A stretch of 31,295 bases of DNA, from NCBI GenBank assembly GCA_002877855.1, contig PNIA01000018.1, forward strand, positions 1 to 31,295, given 5' to 3'. Each line of letters opens with the position of its first letter. The first letter of the stretch is position 1. Source of the stretch: Caldisphaera sp. (GTDB lineage Archaea; Thermoproteota; Thermoprotei_A; Sulfolobales; Acidilobaceae). The notes under the pieces were generated by a model that was not told where the DNA came from, made no database searches, and worked only from the letters and a program-made list of their open reading frames with translations. Shown one piece after another: positions 25,139 to 31,295 of the stretch. The translations under genes were made by a program, and so were the position numbers.

Positions 25139-26565
25139 TTATGGTTTTGCTTAATGCTGTCCACGATTTCAGCATACAGGAAACCAATTATTATCCATCC
25201 CATAAATAAATTCTCAATTATTTTGTTCACTGTACCTAATGAATAAATTAATACTATCAGAGAAAATAATGCAGCAACTAAACCTATAATTATATCTCCA
25301 ATTTTGGTTAAAATAAAATTAATAATTTTTCTTATTGCATAATTGCTTATAATAGATGCCCTCCTTTTAAGTTCTCTTATTGATGAAAATATAAGAGAAA
25401 AATTCGCAGATAAATGTACAAACACATTTGCTAATCCTGCTAGTGCTCCCAGTTCTAAGAAGAGATAAAAAGGATTTTTTATTGTAGCCAAACCCAAGAA
25501 TGAGATAATCCCATATATAAATGCTGTTAAAATAGATGCCATGATTGGTTCATTATTTCTTAACCATGTAAACACGCTTGGTAGCATATCCCTTTGTGAC
25601 ATTGCATACACAGTTCTTGATGTACCTAACATGAAAGAAAGCGAAGCAAGTATACCATCACTAATAGCGGCATAAACCATAATAAGCAAACCAACTATAC
25701 CAAAGTTAGTCTTTAATAACGAAAGAAGTGGCGCTGTGCTTGATAATATAGTGGATAATTGTGATTTAAATAAACCTACATCTATAATACCATATATGGC
25801 AAGGCTTGTTATTAACCCTCCAATAATAATGACCAAAAGTACTACTCTTCCAATGTCTTTACTATTTATGCTTTCTTCTGATAAGGGAGTTATGGATCCA
25901 TAGCCTGTTGGAATACCTATAGCAAATAACAAAGATATTGCTATTTGGCCTAGTGGAGGTATCTTTTGTATAGGATTGAAAAAGTGGAAATTAGATAAAT
26001 AGATACTAATAACGAAAATAGCTGCTATAACTATAATTTCTATTATTCCTGATAGTTCAGCATATTTAGCTGATGGCTTAATTCCTATAATTAAAAAAGT
26101 TGATGCTGGAATAAATACAATTAAAGCAGATAATAATGGATTTAAATTAAAAACAAAGTGTAGGACAAAACTTGATCCAATTATATACGCAGCCCCATAA
26201 AAAGATGAGTAAAAAATGTACATCCAACCTGTTTCCAAGCCTAGCCTTCTAGTTAGGCTATACATTGCATATATATAGTATCCTCCACCTTCTTCATATT
26301 TTTTTGATAGTTTAGAAACAACTATACCATTTATTAAAACTAATAACATACCGAACACTATAATTATTGGCGAAAAAAGAAATGAATATAATATAACGCT
26401 TGTTGCATAAGTTAATAACGATAGAAATGGGGCTTGTCCACCTAGTGATAAGAAAAGTAGATCCTTAAAAGAGAGCCCTTTTTTTAGCTTGCTTGATTTT
26501 CTAAGTCTTAAGTATTCAGTTTTAGATTCAAAATTGCTACTATCAGCTACATTGTCTTTGTTCAT
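25132..26565 (-). CDS. APC superfamily amino acid permease
   Basis: Integral membrane transporter for amino acids or related amines. A cytoplasmic N-terminus of about 40 residues leads into the first helix with FLSLGGQAPFLSLLTYA, whose broken-helix Gly-Gly is typical of APC transporters. About 12 hydrophobic helices follow. GGGYYIYAMYSLTRRLG and PTGYGSITPLSEES are conserved family positions (helix 3 and the helix 6 region). ATG 26565 is chosen because GGTG lies six bases before it; a GTG three codons earlier (26574) is possible. Its 3' end overlaps Bax1 from the opposite strand, so the two transcripts are complementary there. The substrate is unknown. Confidence 0.86.
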   Translation of the reverse strand: MNKDNVADSSNFESKTEYLRLRKSSKLKKGLSFKDLLFLSLGGQAPFLSLLTYATSVILYSFLFSPIIIVFGMLLVLINGIVVSKLSKKYEEGGGYYIYAMYSLTRRLGLETGWMYIFYSSFYGAAYIIGSSFVLHFVFNLNPLLSALIVFIPASTFLIIGIKPSAKYAELSGIIEIIVIAAIFVISIYLSNFHFFNPIQKIPPLGQIAISLLFAIGIPTGYGSITPLSEESINSKDIGRVVLLVIIIGGLITSLAIYGIIDVGLFKSQLSTILSSTAPLLSLLKTNFGIVGLLIMVYAAISDGILASLSFMLGTSRTVYAMSQRDMLPSVFTWLRNNEPIMASILTAFIYGIISFLGLATIKNPFYLFLELGALAGLANVFVHLSANFSLIFSSIRELKRRASIISNYAIRKIINFILTKIGDIIIGLVAALFSLIVLIYSLGTVNKIIENLFMGWIIIGFLYAEIVDSIKQNHNH

Positions 26566-26661
26566 GAACAGCACCGTTTCTTAGCTCATTATATTTTGTT
26601 TGATAAGGTATTCTTATTTATATTTTGTTGAGATACATATATTAAAAATTTGGAATTTATT

Positions 26662-27060
26662 TTAAATATTATTCAATATTCTGTTTAATGCATCTTCACT
26701 TCCTTTCTTAAAATGATTAGTTTCCCAATGAGAGATCAATTTAAATAAGCCGCTAAATCTTATATCCCACTCGTTGATTAATTTGTTGTTATCTATCCTT
26801 AATTTTGAAATTCCTTTGAATGGACCATCTAAATAATAGGCTACTACTTCTTTTTTCTCATAATTAATTTCATACCTAACTTTTGCTACTGAAGGGAAGA
26901 CAAACTTTACAAGAGCCTCAATACTTTTCTTATCATTTTTCACTATATTTATCTCTCTATGTCCATGCCAGTATTTAGGTATGTCAGGGATGTTTGAAAT
27001 TATTTTCCAAACCTTTTCTTCGTCTCCTTTAAATTCTTTTTCTAGCTTAAAGTACGTCAT
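26662..27060 (-). CDS. SRPBCC (START-like) ligand-binding protein
   Basis: Small (132-135 aa) soluble protein of the helix-grip fold. The N-terminal TYFKLEKEFKGDEEKVWKIISNIPDIPKYWHGH is the usual first strand plus V-W-x-x-x-S-x-x-x-x-x-P-K-W signature, and the C-terminal helix (HWETNHFKKGSEDALNRILNN) closes the cavity. Such proteins bind lipids, polyketides or other hydrophobic molecules, or act as cyclases or chaperones (CoxG-like); no active-site motif singles out one role. ATG 27060 is placed about 25-30 bases after a minus-strand TATA-like gaatataagta, so it is probably leaderless; TTG 27069 is the alternative. It diverges from the aldose epimerase. Confidence 0.75.
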   Translation of the reverse strand: MTYFKLEKEFKGDEEKVWKIISNIPDIPKYWHGHREINIVKNDKKSIEALVKFVFPSVAKVRYEINYEKKEVVAYYLDGPFKGISKLRIDNNKLINEWDIRFSGLFKLISHWETNHFKKGSEDALNRILNNI

Positions 27061-27100
27061 TTTTATCAATCTTATAATGAAGATTAACTACTTATATTCT

Positions 27101-27117
27101 TTTTTATATATTTTAAA
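27101..27117 (+). promoter_or_regulatory. TATA-box region of the aldose 1-epimerase gene
   Basis: tttttatatattttaaa lies 15-28 bases before ATG 27129. The distance to that ATG is right for a leaderless message, which supports 27129 over GTG 27120. Confidence 0.5.
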
Positions 27118-27128
27118 GTGTGATTAGG

Positions 27129-27911
27129 ATGATAGAGATAAGGAATTTTGCGTCAAAGGCGATTATTAATGAAGTAGGCGCGTATGTGGAAAAAATAGTT
27201 ATAAACAGTAAAGATATTTTATTACACGGTAATATAAATAATCCCACTCATAGCGGTATGGCAATTTTAGTTCCTTTTGCTAATAGAATTAAAGGAGGAG
27301 AGTATGAATTTAATGGTAAAAAATATTTTCTCAATAAGAACAGTGAAGGTAACGCCATACATGGTTTAGTAGTAAATAAAAGATTTGAGGTTATTAATAA
27401 AAGCAGCAATTCTATAACTTTATCCTATAATCTTAAAGATAATGGTTATCCATCAGAATTAAATATAAATATTAAATATGTTATAAACAGAGAGAGTTTT
27501 GATGTAGAATTTCTTATAAAAAATGTTGGTAGTAATGAAGCCCCATTAACTGTTGGAGCTCATCCATATTTTATTATAGAAGATTCCTGGAAGATTAATC
27601 CGACTCAAGTAAAAAAGTGTGTTAGTATAAACAAAATTCCAACAGGGGAACTAATAGATTATGAAATAGAAGGAAATAAAGAATATGACGATTGTTTCTA
27701 TATAGGTAATCAAGTTAAATTAGATTCTAAATACTCAACTATTATTATAAAAACTATTAAAATGCCATATTTTCAAATCTATACAGGCATTAAAGGAGCA
27801 GTAGCTTTAGAGCCTATGAGTGGAGCACCTGATGCTTATCACAATTATATCGGATTAGATTTAATTAAGTCTGGAGAAATTAAAAATTATGGTTTTACAA
27901 TCTACTCATAG
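27129..27911 (+). CDS. Aldose 1-epimerase (mutarotase)-like protein
   Basis: Interconverts alpha and beta anomers of galactose or glucose, feeding alpha-D-galactose to galactokinase. Numbering from GTG 27120, NRI (55-57), HG (81-82), the catalytic GAHPYF (146-151, H148) and the base E231 in ALEPMSG are present, in the right order for the galactose mutarotase-like beta-sandwich. At 260 aa it is shorter than bacterial GalM (about 340), as is common for archaeal members. Some short homologues act on phosphorylated hexoses, so the substrate is not fixed. It is about 20 kb from galTK and not in that operon. ATG 27129 is preferred from the TATA spacing. Confidence 0.85.
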   Translation: MIEIRNFASKAIINEVGAYVEKIVINSKDILLHGNINNPTHSGMAILVPFANRIKGGEYEFNGKKYFLNKNSEGNAIHGLVVNKRFEVINKSSNSITLSYNLKDNGYPSELNINIKYVINRESFDVEFLIKNVGSNEAPLTVGAHPYFIIEDSWKINPTQVKKCVSINKIPTGELIDYEIEGNKEYDDCFYIGNQVKLDSKYSTIIIKTIKMPYFQIYTGIKGAVALEPMSGAPDAYHNYIGLDLIKSGEIKNYGFTIYS

Positions 27912-27926
27912 ATTTGCATTACGACA

Positions 27927-28403
27927 TCATGCTAATGAAGAAAGATTCTCATCATAAAAAACTTTAATCTTTTCTAATTCATTCAATATGTTATTCCTAA
28001 AATCTAATATATAAGATCTAGGAAGTTTTGGTTCGGCTTTCTTTAAAACAATTTCTTCAACAACGTAGTATTTTTTATATGTTTCATTTAACTTACGCCA
28101 TTCGATTTCTTTAAGAGCATCTTCAACGTTTTGATCCCTACTTAGTAACCCAGTTAGCATCATAACTGATATTATGGGATAGCCAATGTATCCTCTTAAT
28201 TTTGTCCCATTATCGTCACTATAAACAATATAATCATCATTAGCCTTTTTTATGATAACTTTATAAGTTTTGTCTCTTTCACTGCTTATAACCTTAGCAA
28301 TAATTGTTTCATCATTAGCCTTCTCTATAGTAATTCTTCCGTCAGCAATTGCACCAGCTGCTTCTAAAATTTTAATTTTTGGAGGCATTTTCAGTTTGAT
28401 CAA
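27927..28403 (-). CDS. Conserved crenarchaeal protein of unknown function
   Basis: No named domain recognised. A soluble protein of about 158 aa with PPKIKILEAAGAIADGRI near the N-terminus, a beta-rich middle (IIAKVISSERDKTYKVIIKKANDDYIVYSDDNG), and a helical C-terminal third rich in Lys and Glu. The first motif feels familiar from hypothetical proteins of Sulfolobales and Acidilobales, but no function is known to me. The open frame reaches 28436, yet TTG 28403 has AGGTGAT about four bases before it; an ATG at 28388 lies just downstream. It converges with the aldose epimerase gene. Confidence 0.6.
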   Translation of the reverse strand: MIKLKMPPKIKILEAAGAIADGRITIEKANDETIIAKVISSERDKTYKVIIKKANDDYIVYSDDNGTKLRGYIGYPIISVMMLTGLLSRDQNVEDALKEIEWRKLNETYKKYYVVEEIVLKKAEPKLPRSYILDFRNNILNELEKIKVFYDENLSSLA

Positions 28404-28562
28404 CAACATCACCTGAATTAATTTGTAATCATACATTCTTATATATTTTTAAAATATTTACATTAAATAATTGCTAATTATTATAACTGCTGTATTGGCG
28501 TGCTATAGAGAAAGATTTAAATAGTTGTTACACTTTAATAAATTTGTAAAGGTGTATCAAAT

Positions 28563-28901
28563 GTGGGAGAATTAATTCCACTAGTTTCAGAATCAAATAA
28601 TCAAGATGATTTGGAATTTAAAGCAAAATTAATATATAGCTATCTATTAAAAATTAAATTAAGTCACATAAATGATTACAACATTTGTGATTCAATAGAT
28701 TTTTATTCTGTTAATTGTTCTAGTTTAAAAAACGTTTTAAAATTTATATCATGCAAGAGCGCTATAAAAATGAATCTTATGTCTTCTTATGTAAACATTA
28801 ATAATAAAATAATAGAAAAAAATATTAGTTTAGTTATGGAAAGATGTAATAATGATTTTATAAGAGAGTCTTTACAAAAGATAAAAGATAGCTTAACATG
28901 A
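28563..28901 (+). CDS. Small unknown protein
   Basis: A 112 aa soluble, mostly helical protein with four Cys (C42, C52, C64, C95) that do not form a recognisable zinc motif. No family recognised. The evidence that it is a gene is the start region: GTG 28563 is preceded by GGTG at eight bases and by TATA-like ctttaataaa near 28532-28541. ATG two bases earlier would stop after four codons. Codon use resembles neighbours. It lies immediately before decayed transposon sequence, so it could be a passenger or a local gene. Confidence 0.5.
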   Translation: MGELIPLVSESNNQDDLEFKAKLIYSYLLKIKLSHINDYNICDSIDFYSVNCSSLKNVLKFISCKSAIKMNLMSSYVNINNKIIEKNISLVMERCNNDFIRESLQKIKDSLT

Positions 28902-28944
28902 GAAAATAAATGATAAAATGAACAACAAATCTCTCATTTATAAG

Positions 28945-29150
28945 GCGTAGGTAAAAGTTTTTGACTTTAACAGGTATTTAGATGCTACGTTGAAATCCAT
29001 TGATCAATTAAAAATCGCGGGGTGAGTTGATTATTTTTACAATAACAAAAGAAGGAAGAAGAGCAGAACTCATAAAGGAGGTAACCCTTAAGATCTTAAA
29101 AACTTTCACTATAATTTAGGGATTCTTGTCATTTAGGATGAAGATGATTA
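28945..29150 (+). mobile_element. Second decayed tnpB 3' end and right end of an IS200/IS605 element
   Basis: The frame at 28951-29022 reads VKVFDFNRYLDATLKSIDQ and so on. This fits the TnpB C-terminal segment where the zinc ribbon is followed by F-E-x-D-R-D-x-x-A-x-L-N (third RuvC motif), with the catalytic Asp region altered (NRYLDATLK). No upstream part of the gene survives. Further on, gagcagaactcataaaggag...gtaacc (29060-29086) matches the first remnant. gggattcttgtcatttagg-atgaagatgatt (29119-29149) matches the right-end pattern with mainly C-to-T changes. The orientation is plus, the same as the other two footprints. Confidence 0.55.
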
Positions 29151-29300
29151 TTTATAAAATTTTGTTGTATGCTAGATTGGAGAGTTGGAATGTAAAAAAT
29201 GAGATGTTACCCCAGAACGGCTCACATGTTTGTCTAGCCTTCACTACCTTTGAAGGGAAATAAATTATACTATACAATAAATTATATTAAATTTAAATTC
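29151..29300. other. Gene-free stretch with a GC-richer block of unknown origin
   Basis: Between the tnpB debris and the CLC promoter, the stretch 29200-29260 is clearly richer in G and C than its surroundings. A 41-codon frame opens at ATG 29138, inside the right-end remnant, and closes at 29263, but has no ribosome-binding motif. Short pairings (ggct with agcc, cttca with tgaag) are weak. I assign no function. Confidence 0.35.
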
Positions 29301-29312
29301 TTATTTTATAAT
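29301..29312 (+). promoter_or_regulatory. TATA box of the CLC gene
   Basis: ttattttataat is centred about 25 bases before ATG 29331. With no ribosome-binding motif between, this indicates a leaderless message. Confidence 0.55.
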
Positions 29313-29330
29313 AGCTTAGCATGATCTAAG

Positions 29331-31061
29331 ATGAAAATATCAAATTTGCCATATTATGAAAAATGGTTTATATATGGTATTATAATAGGTGTAATAATAG
29401 GTATAGCGGATTTATCTTTATATTACTTAAATATCTTCGTTATAGAACACATGATTTTAAGAAATATAATTGGAGTTTCTTTACCTCATCCAGGACAATC
29501 ATTTTATATGAATTATTGGGCCTCTTTTAAAAAATTACTATTCCTGCCTTTAGTAATAGGTGTTGCCACATTTTTATCAGTTATAATAGCTTTGTTTATG
29601 AAAACAAAAGAGGTAGGAAGTGATGTAGCTATTAGAGCGTTTCATAGAGGTCTTAGGATAAGGTTTATAGAAATTCCAGCATCGATACTTTCATCTTCAA
29701 TTACTATAGGTTTAGGTGGTAGTGCAGGTAGAGAAGGTCCTGCTTCCCACTCTGGAGCTGGCATAGGACAAACTATAATAGATTTATTAGGAGGTACTCC
29801 AGAAGATAGAAGAATAGCAACAGCGGTAGGTATGGGTTCTGCAATTGGGGTTATCTTTAAAACTCCGTTTGCTGGTTCCCTTCTGGCAGCAGAACTACTC
29901 TATAAGAGAGATTTAGAACCTAATGTAATATATCCTTCATTAATTTCATCGAGTATAGGTTATGTTATATTTTCTTCTATAACTGGTTTTTCTCCTATAT
30001 TTGGAACTTATTCCTTACCATTTAATCCTGAGAGATTACCTCTTTATGTACTGCTTGGTTTAATAGCAGGAGGTATGGCAATTTTATATCCATATTTAAT
30101 GTTTGAAACAAAAAAATTTTTGGATTTAAGATTTAAAAATATAATTGAGAAAGCTTTAGTTGGTGGGATAATAGCTGGATTAATTGCTATCTTTTTCCCT
30201 GAAGTTATGGGAGAAGGATATGGATGGCTTTGGTACATTTCAAACTTCAATGCAGTGCCATCTATGTTTCCCCTAATTATAGCTTTGTTTTTATTACCAT
30301 TAGCAAAGATTATTGCTACATCATTCACTATAGGCTCTGGAGCTAAAGGAGGCGTGTTTGCTCCAGGAATTGTTATTGGTGGTTATACTGGTTTAGCGGT
30401 TGGTTATGCATTTCATTTATTGTTTCCTAGCCTTGTAACTACACCAATGCCTTTTATGATAGTAGGAATGCTTTCTACTTTTGGTATTGCAGGCTCAGTA
30501 CCTATAAGTGTTACAATGATGGTAGTTGAGATGACAGGTGGATTACAATTACTTCCAGCAGAAATGGCTGCTTTGGCTTCAGCTTACCTTGTTGCAAGAA
30601 ATTCTAGAGGAATTTTTAATGAACAACCCTTAAATAGGCAAGAATCACCAGCTCACGCATATGAGTTTTCAATGCCATTATTAACAAAAATAAAGGTTTC
30701 TGATGCAAAAATTTTAAAGATTTTTGTTAAACCTACTGATAATATAAAAAAAGCAATTGATCTAATGAATTCTTTAAATTTATTCTCGTTACCAATAGTT
30801 GATGAACTGAATAATTTACATGGAATTGTTAGGTTAACTGATATAATAAAAGCAAAAGAAGACGAATTAGTTATAAAATATTCATTGCCAGCATCGACAT
30901 ATGTACGACCTAATTCTTCCTTATATGATGCCTTTGATGTAATGAAAAGCTCTAGATATGCCATTGTTATGGAAAACAAGAAGTTTTTGGGCATTCTATT
31001 ACTTGATGATATTGTAAAGACTTACAAAGAATTTTTGGATAAAAATAATAAAATAGAATAG
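29331..31061 (+). CDS. CLC-family chloride channel/transporter with C-terminal CBS pair
   Basis: Integral membrane anion transporter with a cytoplasmic CBS (Bateman) module. GREGP (133-137) carries the gating glutamate E135 inside GLGGSAGREGPASHSGAG, and GGVFAPG (340-346) is the second selectivity motif. The residue matching the internal proton glutamate of the E. coli exchanger (E203, in IIEEM) appears to be Leu 189 (AAELLYK). This may mean channel-like or altered proton coupling (inference by eye alignment). Residues about 450-570 hold two CBS repeats (VKPTDNIKKAIDLM...IVRLTDII and VRPNSSLYDAFDVM...ILLLDDIV), a likely nucleotide sensor. ATG 29331 is leaderless. The message ends about 50 bases before the convergent tRNA. 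Confidence 0.92.
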   Translation: MKISNLPYYEKWFIYGIIIGVIIGIADLSLYYLNIFVIEHMILRNIIGVSLPHPGQSFYMNYWASFKKLLFLPLVIGVATFLSVIIALFMKTKEVGSDVAIRAFHRGLRIRFIEIPASILSSSITIGLGGSAGREGPASHSGAGIGQTIIDLLGGTPEDRRIATAVGMGSAIGVIFKTPFAGSLLAAELLYKRDLEPNVIYPSLISSSIGYVIFSSITGFSPIFGTYSLPFNPERLPLYVLLGLIAGGMAILYPYLMFETKKFLDLRFKNIIEKALVGGIIAGLIAIFFPEVMGEGYGWLWYISNFNAVPSMFPLIIALFLLPLAKIIATSFTIGSGAKGGVFAPGIVIGGYTGLAVGYAFHLLFPSLVTTPMPFMIVGMLSTFGIAGSVPISVTMMVVEMTGGLQLLPAEMAALASAYLVARNSRGIFNEQPLNRQESPAHAYEFSMPLLTKIKVSDAKILKIFVKPTDNIKKAIDLMNSLNLFSLPIVDELNNLHGIVRLTDIIKAKEDELVIKYSLPASTYVRPNSSLYDAFDVMKSSRYAIVMENKKFLGILLLDDIVKTYKEFLDKNNKIE

Positions 31062-31113
31062 TTTATAATAGTGTTATATAGTGTTTTTGATTTTAAATAC
31101 TAAGTGATGTTAA

Positions 31114-31188
31114 CGGGCCCGGCGGGATTTGAACCCGCGCCCTTCAGCTCCGGAGGCTGACACTCTATCCTGGCTGAGCTACGGGCCC
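31114..31188 (-). tRNA. tRNA-Arg, anticodon CCG
   Basis: All four arms pair on the minus strand. The acceptor stem GGGCCCG pairs with CGGGCCC, and the D arm GCTC pairs with GAGT. The anticodon stem TCAGC pairs with GCTGA around the loop CTCCGGA, giving anticodon CCG. The T arm GCGGG pairs with CCCGC around TTCAAAT. The variable loop has five bases. There is no intron, and CCA is not encoded; the discriminator is G. It reads the CGG codon, which should be rare in such an AT-rich genome. Confidence 0.96.
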
Positions 31189-31212
31189 ATTCTATTGTTA
31201 TATTTGAAATTA

Positions 31213-31226
31213 ATAATATATTAAAA
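31213..31226 (-). promoter_or_regulatory. TATA box of the tRNA-Arg gene
   Basis: On the minus strand, ttttaatatattat is centred about 32 bases before the first base of the mature tRNA. This fits a transcription start a few bases ahead of it. Confidence 0.55.
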
Positions 31227-31258
31227 GCCGTCGTCAACAGTTTCCGATAAACCGTGAA

Positions 31259-31295
31259 GTTTATATACTTTGTATGTGAATTTAATTATGGTGCT
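31259..31295 (+). promoter_or_regulatory. Promoter and possible start of a gene running off the right edge
   Basis: gtttatatacttt (31259-31271) is a strong archaeal TATA box pointing right. ATG 31288 lies about 25 bases from its centre, as expected for a leaderless coding message, but only eight bases of the possible gene are inside the window. An RNA gene is equally possible. Confidence 0.4.

Noticed and set aside
29138..29263. 41-codon open frame as a small gene
   Set aside because: It begins inside a transposon right-end relic, lacks a ribosome-binding motif, and has no recognisable product.

Overview
The window looks like a chromosomal segment of a low-GC (about 30% by eye), thermoacidophilic crenarchaeon. 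The evidence is archaeal-type GluRS, XPB-Bax1, type 2 IPP isomerase next to an archaeal prenyl synthase, an Agl3-like UDP-sulfoquinovose synthase, archaeal TATA boxes about 25 bases before starts, leaderless-looking genes and GGTG-type Shine-Dalgarno motifs. The Sulfolobales/Acidilobales neighbourhood fits, and Caldisphaera-like genomes would match the base composition. This is an inference; no species was identified by search.

Layout. 1-25 appears to be the right end of an IS200/IS605 (TnpB) element lying mostly outside the window. 85-4018 (+) holds a GH15 glucoamylase/trehalase-like enzyme, a membrane-anchored, sequon-rich surface protein and a maltokinase-like kinase. 4023-7311 (-) holds an orphan sugar ABC ATPase and a coupled galT-galK operon, divergent from an unknown membrane protein at 7390. 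8351-10173 (-) holds an MDR dehydrogenase and a metallophosphoesterase. 10315-12233 (+) holds class II LysRS and a DsrE-like protein.

12353-21854 is a long run on the minus strand. Read in transcription order it is: IPP isomerase, prenyl diphosphate synthase and GluRS (tightly coupled); a polytopic membrane protein overlapping a winged-helix regulator; then Agl3, a GT4 glycosyltransferase and two MFS transporters (also tightly coupled). Lipid precursor supply, a membrane/DNA-binding pair and cell-surface sugar synthesis therefore lie side by side.

22369-25138 (+) is the XPB helicase-Bax1 nuclease pair. It is followed by an APC permease (-), an SRPBCC protein (-), an aldose 1-epimerase (+), two conserved or unknown proteins, a CLC chloride transporter with a CBS pair (+) and tRNA-Arg(CCG) (-).

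Two gene-free stretches (22050-22180 and 28945-29150) resemble decayed tnpB 3' ends plus right ends of the same IS family seen at the left edge. GalM, GalK, GalT and a sugar ABC ATPase together suggest galactose use by the Leloir route; no GalE was recognised. I see no CRISPR array, rRNA or obvious defence island. The least explained parts are the membrane-protein/winged-helix pair with its operator-like repeats, the three TnpB-element footprints, and the GC-richer block near 29200-29260.
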